This document shows, one piece after another, positions 8,704-16,335 of a stretch of DNA of 64,000 nt. Every line of letters begins with the position of its first letter. Position 1 is the first letter of the stretch. The notes under the pieces are model-generated. The model did no database searches, was not told the DNA's origin, and worked only from the letters and a program-made list of their open reading frames with translations. Origin of the DNA: Rhizobiaceae bacterium. Lineage in GTDB: Bacteria; Pseudomonadota; Alphaproteobacteria; Rhizobiales; Rhizobiaceae. The stretch lies in contig JAHBYU010000012.1 of assembly GCA_019635775.1 (NCBI GenBank), positions 1 through 64,000 on the forward strand. Direction: 5' to 3'. Position numbers and translations under genes: made by a program.

Positions 8704-9210
8704 ATGAGCGAGCCAGCGACGGTCGACGTCGCGGACTTCCGCGCCGCAATGCGCATGATCGTCGGCAATGTCAGCGTCATCACGGCGGGCTCGGGCGAGG
8801 ACCGCACCGGGCTCGTCGTCATCTCGATGGTGTCGCTGTCGGCCGATCCGCCGAAGGTGATCGCCTGCGTCAATCGCTCGTCATCGACATGGCCGGTCAT
8901 CGAGCGCTACGGCTGCTTCGGCGTGAGCTCACTGGCGGCGGACCACCAGCCCGTGGCCGAGCGCTTTTCCGGCTTCGGCGGCATCAAGGGGCCGGATCGG
9001 TACGCGGGCGCCGAATGGTTCACGCTGGAGACCGGGGCGTCGCTGCTGAAGGGAGCGACCGCGGTTTTCGACTGCCGGCTGGACGAAATGATCGACCGCG
9101 GCTCGCATTCGATCATCGTTGGCTCGGTGGCGGCCGTGCGCACCAACGATGTCGGCGAGGCGTTGCTTTACTGGCGCGGAGCGTACCGGCCGACGCGGTT
9201 CGACGCCTGA
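8704..9210 (+). CDS. Flavin reductase (RutF/HpaC-like)
   Basis: This 168-residue protein belongs to the flavin reductase-like (FMN-binding split barrel) family: FRAAMRMIVGNVSVITAGSGEDRTGLVVISMVSLSADPPKV is the usual N-terminal pattern, with CVNRSSSTWPVIERYG and a terminal FDCRLDEMIDRGSHSIIVG-type segment. It should use NAD(P)H to supply reduced FMN to the preceding monooxygenase. AGGTG six bases before ATG 8704 favours this start over GTG 8695. It is followed at once by a strong hairpin terminator. Confidence 0.88.
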   Translation: MSEPATVDVADFRAAMRMIVGNVSVITAGSGEDRTGLVVISMVSLSADPPKVIACVNRSSSTWPVIERYGCFGVSSLAADHQPVAERFSGFGGIKGPDRYAGAEWFTLETGASLLKGATAVFDCRLDEMIDRGSHSIIVGSVAAVRTNDVGEALLYWRGAYRPTRFDA

Positions 9211-9215
9211 GAAAA

Positions 9216-9250
9216 AGCCGGCCGCCCTTTCGGACGGCCGGCTCGTTTTT
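9216..9250. terminator. Bidirectional rho-independent terminator
   Basis: AGCCGGCCG and CGGCCGGCT form a perfect 9-bp stem around a 10-base loop, followed by CGTTTTT on the plus strand and flanked by AAAAA on the other side. It can therefore stop both the flavin reductase transcript and the convergent binding-protein transcript. Confidence 0.88.
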
Positions 9251-9267
9251 CATCGGCTATGGGCAGC

Positions 9268-10530
9268 CTACTTCGACAGGTCCGCCTTTACCTTCTCGAC
9301 ATCGTCAGCGCTCATCTCGCCGACAGTGGTAACCGCGCCATCGGTGATCTTCCAGAGGCGGAACGGGCCCGTGATGTCGCCATACTGGTCGAAGCTGACC
9401 GGGCCGATGACACCCTCATACTTGATCGGCTTGCCTTCCTTGATGAGGGCCAAAGCCTTGGCGAACTCGTCCTTGCCGGCGAAGATCTTCTCGCCGTCAT
9501 GCGAGACGACTTCCGGAATGGCAGCCTTGATCGCGGCGGGATCGCCACTACCGGCTTTCGCGATGGCGAGCGCGACGATCGCACCGGCGTCATAGGAACG
9601 GTCGGCAGCAGGAGCGTCGGGCTTGATACCGCCCGAGAACGCCTCGTAGTTGTTGTAGAAATAGTCCGTGGAGGCGGTTTTGGCGGTGCCCGACGACGTG
9701 CCATAGGCCTCGTTGAGATACTGCGCCCCGACCGCATCGATGAACTCCTGGGCGTTCATGCCGTCATTGAGCAGGAACTTCGCAGGCCCGCCGCCGGAAA
9801 TCCATGCGCGCGCGATGGTTGCGCCGTCCACCGGATAGCTGACCAGGTAAAGCGCTTCGGGCTCGCCTGCCATCGCCGCGCGCGCCTCGGACGAATAGCT
9901 CGCCTGCTTCTCGTTGTAGGGCGTCGTCGAAGTGATCGTGCCGCCCAGCTTTTCAAAGGCCGAGGAGAACTCGCGCACCATGTTCACGCCGAAATCGTTG
10001 TTGACGTGAATGATCGCGAGTTTCTTCAGGCCCTGGTCGATGGCGTATTTCGCAGCCGCCGTGCCCTGAAGCGCGTCGGACGTGATGGTGCGGAAGAACA
10101 CGCCGTTGGTCTTGCCGTCACGGGCGAGTTGCGTGAGCGTCGGCGAGGAGGAGGCGGGCGACACCTGGACGACGCCGGCCGGGCCTGTCACCGAGGTAAG
10201 GATCGGGATTGACACCGAGGAGATGATGCCGCCGATGATGACCGGCACCTTCTGGATGTTGACGAGCTGCGTGGCCTGATCGACGGCGACCGTGCCCTGG
10301 CTCTGGCTGTCGCGCGTGTCTGTCGTCAGCTTGCAGCCGTCAGCGCCAGCCGCCTCGTTGAAATCGCGAAACGCCATTTCGACCGACTTGGCTCCCGCCT
10401 GCCCATAGGCGCCGGCGGGTCCGGTCAGTTCCATGACGACGCCGACCGTGACGTCGCAGTCTGCGGCAGCGGCAGGCAGCACAAAGGCTGCCGTGGCGAG
10501 CAGGGTTGAAGCGAGCAGAAGCTTTTTCAT
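9268..10530 (-). CDS. Branched-chain amino acid-type ABC substrate-binding protein (LivK-like)
   Basis: This 420-residue precursor has a signal peptide (MKKLLLASTLLATAAFVLPAAAADC) and a type I periplasmic-binding fold: VTVGVVMELTGPAGAYGQAG at the mature start, VPVIIGGIISSVSIPI, VQVSPASSSPTLT and ASTDYFYNNYEAF. It is the receptor expected for the livGFHM permease/ATPase genes at 12895-16335, although it lies in the opposite, divergent operon after the aldo/keto reductase. Liv-type receptors bind amino acids but also amides, urea and aromatic acids, so the ligand is open. Confidence 0.9.
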   Translation of the reverse strand: MKKLLLASTLLATAAFVLPAAAADCDVTVGVVMELTGPAGAYGQAGAKSVEMAFRDFNEAAGADGCKLTTDTRDSQSQGTVAVDQATQLVNIQKVPVIIGGIISSVSIPILTSVTGPAGVVQVSPASSSPTLTQLARDGKTNGVFFRTITSDALQGTAAAKYAIDQGLKKLAIIHVNNDFGVNMVREFSSAFEKLGGTITSTTPYNEKQASYSSEARAAMAGEPEALYLVSYPVDGATIARAWISGGGPAKFLLNDGMNAQEFIDAVGAQYLNEAYGTSSGTAKTASTDYFYNNYEAFSGGIKPDAPAADRSYDAGAIVALAIAKAGSGDPAAIKAAIPEVVSHDGEKIFAGKDEFAKALALIKEGKPIKYEGVIGPVSFDQYGDITGPFRLWKITDGAVTTVGEMSADDVEKVKADLSK

Positions 10531-10634
10531 CGTATTCCCCTTTGGTTTGGCGCTCTCCCGGAGCGATGTGGATCGTCTGTCAGTCGCAGGTCAGGTGCTT
10601 TGTCTTCGAGGAATGGTCCTGGTCCGGATCACGC

Positions 10635-11699
10635 TCAGGCCGCTCCCTTGTTGAGGTTGTATTTCATGATCGAGCCGTGGCGGCCGTGGCGGTCGCGTTC
10701 CAGCGTGTAGACATCGCCTTCAAGCTCGCTGGCGTGCGACAGGACGGCGGCGATGTCAGCCAGATCGCGCTCTGTCAGCTTCACGGACGAAATGGCGAGA
10801 TTTGAAGCCAGATGCGTACTGTTGCGCGCGCCGACGATCACCGCCGCGACAGCCTTCCGCGGCAGCATGGCGGCGCTGGCGATGGTCGCGATGTCGACAT
10901 GATGTCGGTCGGCGACCATGCGCAGGGTACGCAACAGGGACTGGAAGAAATCCCAGCCACCGAGATCGTCAATGATAAGCTTGTACTTGATGAGGGAACG
11001 GTTCTCGAAAGCTGCCGGCTCCGGCTTTCCGAGCCAGCCGTCCCCGAGGAAGCCGCCCGCGACCGTGCCGTAGCAGAACAGCGCCACGTCGTTGGCGGTG
11101 GCAGCCTCCACCATGCGCTTTTCGGGCCGGACATCGAGCAGGGAATACTGCACCTGCATGGAGGTGAGCGGCACGCCCGATCCGATGATGGCCAGCATGT
11201 GATCGGTGTCGAAATTGGTGGCGCTGACCTTGTGGATCTTGCCGGCAAGGCGAAGCTCGTTGAGCCAGCCCGCCGTCTCCAGCCAGAGCGGCGCGTCATA
11301 GTCCCACCAGTGGAACTGCACGAGGTCGAGGCGATCGAGCTTCAGGCGTCGCAGCGACTGGTCGATGACGGTCTCGACATTGGCCTTGGTGATGCGTGGC
11401 AGGATGTCGAGGTCGGGAACGAACTTCGTGTGTACCTTGATGCGGGCAAGCGCGTCCGCGCCTCGCAAGCGGCCATAATGCTCGCGGAAACTGCCGATCG
11501 TCTCCTCGACGCCGGTGTATATGTCGGCGCAGTCGAAGGTGGTGATGCCGGCGTCGGCGAAGGCAACCATGTCGGCGACGGGATCGTCGCTCCTTACCGC
11601 GCCGTGGCCCGCGGCAAGCTGCCAGCCGCCGCGTATGACGCGCGAAATCTCGTAGTCCGGCGCAAGCTTGATGCGTTGCACGGGAAGGGGGTCAGTCAT
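10635..11699 (-). CDS. Aldo/keto reductase
   Basis: This 354-residue TIM-barrel oxidoreductase keeps the AKR tetrad: Asp and Tyr in FDCADIYTG, Lys in IKVHTKFVPD and His in VQFHWWDYD. The NADP-binding end has AAVIVGARNSTHLASN. It resembles the AKR domain of the fusion protein at 16319, sharing the QFHWW and GGFLxDxWLGKxEP stretches, so the two are paralogues facing the same regulatory region. Its start overlaps the preceding gene by 8 bases (ATGACTGA), implying translational coupling. It likely reduces or oxidises an intermediate of whatever the Liv system imports. Confidence 0.85.
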   Translation of the reverse strand: MTDPLPVQRIKLAPDYEISRVIRGGWQLAAGHGAVRSDDPVADMVAFADAGITTFDCADIYTGVEETIGSFREHYGRLRGADALARIKVHTKFVPDLDILPRITKANVETVIDQSLRRLKLDRLDLVQFHWWDYDAPLWLETAGWLNELRLAGKIHKVSATNFDTDHMLAIIGSGVPLTSMQVQYSLLDVRPEKRMVEAATANDVALFCYGTVAGGFLGDGWLGKPEPAAFENRSLIKYKLIIDDLGGWDFFQSLLRTLRMVADRHHVDIATIASAAMLPRKAVAAVIVGARNSTHLASNLAISSVKLTERDLADIAAVLSHASELEGDVYTLERDRHGRHGSIMKYNLNKGAA

Positions 11700-12039
11700 C
11701 GAGCGGCACCGCTGTTGTTTCGGCGTGGCTGAATGTCCGCAGCCCGAGCCGGGTTATCCTGAGCCGCGAGCCGCAATGCGGATCGGGGCAGGCTATCTCG
11801 GCGTCGGTGGTCATCCAGTCGTTCTTGTGGGTCGGTCGTTGCTTGGCGGCCAGAAGCGGCAGCACGGAAGACAGCGAATAGATCGAGATGCCTTGTCCGG
11901 GCGGCAGATGCAGCATCTCGCCGCGCAGTTCGAAATGATCGCCGACCTTCGCGCCGCAGTAGATTTTCGCGCCCTCGTCGGCGACGACCTCGACCTTGAG
12001 GTCGAAAAGCTGGAAAGTGTCGTCCTTCTTGTCAGCCAT
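11692..12039 (-). CDS. TIGR04076-like small protein
   Basis: This 115-residue protein starts MADKKDDTFQLFDLKVEVV and has KVGDHFELRGEMLHLPPG, SLSSVLPLLAAKQRPTH and a C-terminal IACPDPHCGSRLRITRLG. That layout, with a CPDP motif near the end, agrees with the TIGR04076 family of uncharacterised small proteins found beside oxidoreductases. It overlaps the GntR stop by 8 bases and the aldo/keto reductase start by 8, so it is embedded in the operon. No catalytic role can be assigned. Confidence 0.65.
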   Translation of the reverse strand: MADKKDDTFQLFDLKVEVVADEGAKIYCGAKVGDHFELRGEMLHLPPGQGISIYSLSSVLPLLAAKQRPTHKNDWMTTDAEIACPDPHCGSRLRITRLGLRTFSHAETTAVPLDD

Positions 12040-12769
12040 AGGCCAGCGCCTCCTCACCGTTACCGGATTCCACAAGACGGCTGCGGACCAGATCGAAGGA
12101 GCGGGTTATGTCGTCCTTCAGGGCCTTGACCGACTGTGCCCGCTCGCCGCGCTCCATCGCCTCGATCAGCGCCCAATGATGGTGCGTGCCAGACATGTCG
12201 CGCAACTCGTCGTGGATCTGGGCCGCCGCGCGCACATAAGGACCGGACTGGAGCCAAAGGCTTTCGACCACAGGGATCAGCACGGCTGAACCGGCAGCGC
12301 GGTAGATATGGAAGTGGAAAGCGTGGTTGAGCTCCGACGTATGGTGCGGCTTGTCGGGATCGTCGGCGGCGAAGGCGGCGTCGCACCTTGAAGTCAACTC
12401 GCGCAGTTGCGCGAAGTCCTCGTCGGTCAGGCGGCGCAGTGCCAGCGCGACGAGTTCGCCCTCGATGAGACACCGGGCGCGGGCGAGATCGTCGAGCTTC
12501 TCGCGGGTGATGACGGGCACGCGCACGGTGCGGTTGGGAAGCGCTTCCAGCGCCTGCTCCGAAACCAGACGGCCCAGCGCCTCGCGCACGGGCATGGTGC
12601 TTGTCTGCAGGGTCTCGGCAAGATCGACGATACGCAGCGCCGCGCCGGCGTCGAGCATGCCGTGGATGAGTGAATTGCGGATTTCGGCGTAGACGCGGTC
12701 ATGCAGCGTTTCCCTGCCGACAGGGGACAGTGCGCCGCGCGAGGTCACCCTGCGATCCCCCGGAGACAT
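12032..12769 (-). CDS. GntR-family regulator with FCD domain
   Basis: This 245-residue regulator has an N-terminal winged helix (VYAEIRNSLIHGMLDAG then DLAETLQTSTMPVREALGRL) and an all-helical FCD effector domain with the metal-binding histidines expected around ELNHAFHFHIYRAAG and GTHHHWALIEAME. The ATG at 12769 is preferred to a TTG 26 codons upstream because family members begin shortly before the helix-turn-helix. It is divergent from livG and heads an operon with the TIGR04076-like protein, an aldo/keto reductase and the LivK-like receptor. It probably senses a carboxylic acid or amino acid and controls both operons. Confidence 0.87.
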   Translation of the reverse strand: MSPGDRRVTSRGALSPVGRETLHDRVYAEIRNSLIHGMLDAGAALRIVDLAETLQTSTMPVREALGRLVSEQALEALPNRTVRVPVITREKLDDLARARCLIEGELVALALRRLTDEDFAQLRELTSRCDAAFAADDPDKPHHTSELNHAFHFHIYRAAGSAVLIPVVESLWLQSGPYVRAAAQIHDELRDMSGTHHHWALIEAMERGERAQSVKALKDDITRSFDLVRSRLVESGNGEEALAYG

Positions 12770-12825
12770 GCTGAGCACCCTGACTTCGATACCGACATCC
12801 GAACGCCATTTCCTGCTGCTGGCAA

Positions 12826-12868
12826 ATTTTGTAGTTGCAAAATCCAATGTTGTAAAGTTTGATCAAAC
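12826..12868. promoter_or_regulatory. Two palindromes in the gntR/livG divergent promoter
   Basis: ATTTTG-TAGTTG-CAAAAT (12826-12843) and the perfect 12-bp palindrome GTTTGATCAAAC (12857-12868) lie in an AT-rich island between the gntR and livG starts. They are candidate binding sites for the FCD regulator; neither is an exact match to the classical GntR TNGTNNNACNA core. Confidence 0.45.
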
Positions 12869-12894
12869 ATCACGTATCAAGATTGTGGTTTGCA

Positions 12895-13692
12895 ATGCAG
12901 CCTGCCGCGGATATCGCCCACAACCTCGCCGCATCGCCGCTGGAAGCGCGCGGGGTGGTGAAGGTTTTCGGTGGGCTGAGGGCTGTGGATGGCATGTCGC
13001 TTGCCCTGAGGCCTGGCGAACTGCTCGGGCTGATCGGCCCCAACGGCGCGGGCAAGACGACCTTGTTCAACCTGCTCGCGGGCAGCCTGAAGCCCAGTTC
13101 CGGTGCGATCCTGATCGAGGGGCGCGACATGACCTCCGCAGGACCCGAGGCGCGTATCGCCAACGGTGTCGGGAGGACATTCCAGATACCTCGGCCCTTC
13201 GCGGAGATGACGGTGCTGGAAAATGTGCTGACAGGCGGACAGCATCAGTCCGGCGAGCGCGCGTGGCTCAACATCGTGAGGCCCGGACGTGTCGCGGCGG
13301 AAGAACGCGCCGCGGTGGAGAAGGCGAGGGCTCTTCTCGATTTCGTGACGCTTTCGAAGCTCGAGGACGAGCCGGCGCGCGTGCTTTCAGGCGGCCAGCG
13401 CAAGCTTCTCGAACTGGCGCGCATCCTGATGGCCGACCCGAAGACGATCCTGCTCGACGAGCCGGCGGCCGGCGTCAATCCAAGCCTACTGGAATTCATC
13501 ATCGAGCGGGTTCTGGAACTGAACGCGCGCGGCACGTCGATCCTGCTGATCGAGCACAATATGGAGATGGTTGCGCGGCTCTGTTCGCGCGTCGTGGTGA
13601 TGGCCGCCGGCAGCTACCTGACGGAGGGTGCGCCGGATGACATCGCGCGCGACCCAGCCGTGGTAGACGCCTATCTCGGCGGAGTTGCGTGA
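12895..13692 (+). CDS. livG: Branched-chain-type ABC transporter ATP-binding protein LivG
   Basis: This 265-residue ATPase has Walker A GPNGAGKTTLFNLLAG, the LivG-specific long insertion QHQSGERAWLNIVRPGR, signature LSGGQRKLLELARI and Walker B TILLDEPAAGVNP. ATG 12895 is chosen over a TTG 12 codons upstream. The stop codon overlaps the livF start (TGATG). It powers the LivH-LivM channel together with LivF; the receptor is probably the protein at 9268. It is named livG by family, and the true substrate is not proven. Confidence 0.9.
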   Translation: MQPAADIAHNLAASPLEARGVVKVFGGLRAVDGMSLALRPGELLGLIGPNGAGKTTLFNLLAGSLKPSSGAILIEGRDMTSAGPEARIANGVGRTFQIPRPFAEMTVLENVLTGGQHQSGERAWLNIVRPGRVAAEERAAVEKARALLDFVTLSKLEDEPARVLSGGQRKLLELARILMADPKTILLDEPAAGVNPSLLEFIIERVLELNARGTSILLIEHNMEMVARLCSRVVVMAAGSYLTEGAPDDIARDPAVVDAYLGGVA

Positions 13693-14429
13693 TGGCTCCG
13701 GTGCTTTCAACCGCCGCGCTGGTCGCCGGCTACGAGGCCGACCTGCCGATCGTGCGCGGCGTGGACTTTGCGGTGAATGCCGGCGAACTGGTCGTCCTTC
13801 TCGGGCCGAACGGCGCGGGAAAATCCACCTTCGTCAAGGCGATTGCCGGGCTCGTGCCGGTGCATTCGGGCTCGATGAGGCTCGGCGATCTCGACATAAC
13901 GGCCGTGCCCGCGCATGAGAAGATCAGGCATGGCCTGGCCTTCGTGCCGCAAACGGAGAACATCTTCGCGACGCTCTCCATCCACGACAACCTGCTGCTC
14001 GCCGCCGACATCCTGCCGAAGGAAAAGCGCGGCGAACGTGTCGCGGCGCTCTACGCGATGTTTCCGGATCTTGCGGAGCGGCCGTCGCGCCGCGCCGGGG
14101 CGTTGTCCGGTGGCCAGCGGCAGATGCTGGCTGTCGCGCGCGCGCTCGTCGTAGAGCCATCGGTATTGATCCTAGACGAGCCTTCGGCGGGCCTGTCGCC
14201 CAAGATCGTGGCGGAGGTGTTCGCGCGGCTGAAGGAGATCAATGCGAAAGGCGTCACCATCGTTCTGGTCGAGCAGAACGTGAAGGCCGCGCTCGCCATC
14301 GCGGACCGCGCCGTCATCCTGGTGGAAGGAAAACTCGCGCATGAGGGGACGGCAGCCGGGCTGATGGACGATCCGCTGGTGGCCGAACTCTATCTCGGCG
14401 CGCGCCACGACCGGAAGGCCGCCACATGA
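13692..14429 (+). CDS. livF: Branched-chain-type ABC transporter ATP-binding protein LivF
   Basis: This 245-residue partner ATPase has Walker A GPNGAGKSTFVKAIAG, Q-loop FVPQTENIFATLSI, signature LSGGQRQMLAVARAL and Walker B LILDEPSAGLSP, with an H-loop in a VLVEQNVK context. The start at ATG 13692 shares one base with the livG stop. The end overlaps livH by 4 bases (ATGA). Confidence 0.92.
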   Translation: MAPVLSTAALVAGYEADLPIVRGVDFAVNAGELVVLLGPNGAGKSTFVKAIAGLVPVHSGSMRLGDLDITAVPAHEKIRHGLAFVPQTENIFATLSIHDNLLLAADILPKEKRGERVAALYAMFPDLAERPSRRAGALSGGQRQMLAVARALVVEPSVLILDEPSAGLSPKIVAEVFARLKEINAKGVTIVLVEQNVKAALAIADRAVILVEGKLAHEGTAAGLMDDPLVAELYLGARHDRKAAT

Positions 14430-15340
14430 ACCCGCAGGCGCTCATGGACGGACTCATCGCGGGCTCCATGATCGGGCTGGGGGCAGTCGGCGTGACGCTG
14501 ACTTATTCGATCCTGCGCTTCGCCAACTTCGCGCATGGCGAATTCATTGCCTGGGGCGCCTATTTCGCCTTCGCGCTGGCAGGCGCGCTCGGCATGCTGA
14601 GCGGCAGTCTCGCCGCGCCGATCGGCCCGTTCTCCTTCGGCTGGGGGCTGGTGATCGCCACTCTGGTCGCGGTGGTGCTGAATGGCGGGCTGGCGCTGCT
14701 TGTCGATGCTCTTCTCTTCGGCCGGCTGCGCTCGCACAAGAGCACGATTATCATCATGGTGATGGCAAGTTTCGGGGCGGCGCTGACGCTGCGCAGCCTG
14801 CTTGAGTTCATCTTCACGGCGCAGCCGCGCTATTTCTCCAATGCGCTGCAGATCGCGATGCCGCTCGGCGGCGGCATAAGGGCCACGCCCGACCAGTTGT
14901 TGTCGCTCGCCGTGGCGGCAATGCTGGTGGTGGCCGTGCACCTTTTGCTTTCTCGAACCCCGATCGGGCGGGCGATGCGTGCGGTTTCGGAAAACCCGCA
15001 GCTTGCAGGCGTTGCGGGCATCGACACGCGCAAGGTGATCCGCATCGTCTGGCTGCTTGGCGCAGCACTTGCCTGCATCGCCGGTGTGAGCGCCGGACTG
15101 CTCGTGCAGATACGTCCGCAGATGGGCCTCGACCTGCTGCTGCCGCTCTTCGCCGCCGCCATTCTGGGAGGCATCGGTTCGGTGCCCGGAGCCATGCTGG
15201 CTGGCCTTGTCGTCGGCCTATCCGAAGCCTTCGCGGTGCAGTTGATCGGCGCGGAATGGCGGTCGGCCGTGGCGTTCGTCATACTCGTGCTGGTGTTGTT
15301 GCTGCGCCCACAGGGCCTGTTCGGGAGGGCGGCGCAATGA
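14426..15340 (+). CDS. livH: Branched-chain-type ABC transporter permease LivH
   Basis: This 304-residue multi-helix membrane protein starts with MDGLIAGSMIGLGAVGVTLTYSILRFANFAHGE, the standard LivH opening. It carries the RTPIGRAMRAVSENPQLAGVAG coupling loop and GGIGSVPGAMLAGLVVG near the end. ATGA overlaps on both sides (livF before, livM after) indicate tight coupling. Confidence 0.93.
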   Translation: MNPQALMDGLIAGSMIGLGAVGVTLTYSILRFANFAHGEFIAWGAYFAFALAGALGMLSGSLAAPIGPFSFGWGLVIATLVAVVLNGGLALLVDALLFGRLRSHKSTIIIMVMASFGAALTLRSLLEFIFTAQPRYFSNALQIAMPLGGGIRATPDQLLSLAVAAMLVVAVHLLLSRTPIGRAMRAVSENPQLAGVAGIDTRKVIRIVWLLGAALACIAGVSAGLLVQIRPQMGLDLLLPLFAAAILGGIGSVPGAMLAGLVVGLSEAFAVQLIGAEWRSAVAFVILVLVLLLRPQGLFGRAAQ

Positions 15341-16335
15341 GCGCTGACCTGCTGAGCTACGGCGCGTTCTTCCTGACGATGGCGCTGACCTATGCCGTCA
15401 TCTGCCTCGGCCTGAACGTGCAGTGGGGACAGACCGGCCTGTTCAATGTCGGCATAGCGGGTTTCGTCGCAATTGGCGCCTATGCCTCCGCGCTTTTGAC
15501 CACGCCGGACGACGCTGTCAGGTTTGGCGGTTTCGGCCTGCCGATCATCGTCGGCTGGATCGGCGGCGCTCTGGTGACAGGGCTCGTCTCCTTCCTGATC
15601 GGCGCGCTGACGATAAGGCTTCGCGCGGACTACCTCGCCATCGCAACCTTCGGCGTCGCGGTGGTGGTCCAACTGGCGGCGCTCAACCTGGAAGGGATAA
15701 CCGGCGGTCCCTTCGGCATCGGCTTCATCCCGCGCCCATTTGCCGATTATGCCGGCAATCCGCTTGTCTTCGGCCTGGCCAATCTCGGCGTTCTGGTCGT
15801 CATCGTCCTGCTTCTCTACCTGATGCTCGAGAGGCTCGCACGCAGCCCCTGGGGCAGGGTGTTGCGTGCGATCCGCGAGGACGAACAGGCTGCGCTCGCG
15901 CTCGGAAAGAGCGCCACGCGCTTCAGGCTCCAGGCATTTGCGATCGGCGGTGGTATCATGGGGCTGGCCGGCGCGGTGCAGGCGCATTTCATAGGCTTCA
16001 TTGCGCCCGACAACTACGTACCGATGCTGACCTTCCAGGTCTGGGCGATGCTGATCGTTGGCGGCTCCGGCAACAACAAGGGTGCGATCCTCGGCGCGGT
16101 GCTGGTCTGGGGGATATGGGCGATGTCGGCCGCGGCCGTCTCGGGGTTGTTCCCGCCTGGCCAGCAGGCGAGAGCGGCTGCGCTCCAGATCGTCATGATC
16201 GGGGTCGCGCTCTGCGCGATCCTGCTTCTGCGCCCGCGCGGCCTGCTCGGCGAGGAACGTGTGGTGTCACGGCACATCGGCGCGCGCGACGATGGCTCCA
16301 AGGATGGACAGACTTCCGATGCAAAGAACTCCTGA
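15337..16335 (+). CDS. livM: Branched-chain-type ABC transporter permease LivM
   Basis: This 332-residue permease begins MSADLLSYGAFFLTMALTYAVICLGLNVQWGQTGLFNVG, the LivM pattern, with RLRADYLAIATFGVAVV and a SPWGRVLRAIREDEQAALALGK coupling loop. A longer in-frame extension into livH is rejected because ATG 15337 overlaps the livH stop as ATGA. The C-terminal tail (ARDDGSKDGQTSDAKNS) is hydrophilic and overlaps the start of the next gene by 17 bases. Confidence 0.92.
   Translation: MSADLLSYGAFFLTMALTYAVICLGLNVQWGQTGLFNVGIAGFVAIGAYASALLTTPDDAVRFGGFGLPIIVGWIGGALVTGLVSFLIGALTIRLRADYLAIATFGVAVVVQLAALNLEGITGGPFGIGFIPRPFADYAGNPLVFGLANLGVLVVIVLLLYLMLERLARSPWGRVLRAIREDEQAALALGKSATRFRLQAFAIGGGIMGLAGAVQAHFIGFIAPDNYVPMLTFQVWAMLIVGGSGNNKGAILGAVLVWGIWAMSAAAVSGLFPPGQQARAAALQIVMIGVALCAILLLRPRGLLGEERVVSRHIGARDDGSKDGQTSDAKNS

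Noticed and set aside
14830-15987. Long minus-strand open frame over livH/livM.
   Set aside because: Low-complexity, Arg/His/Gln-rich translation typical of the antisense of GC-rich genes; the plus strand encodes clear LivH and LivM.
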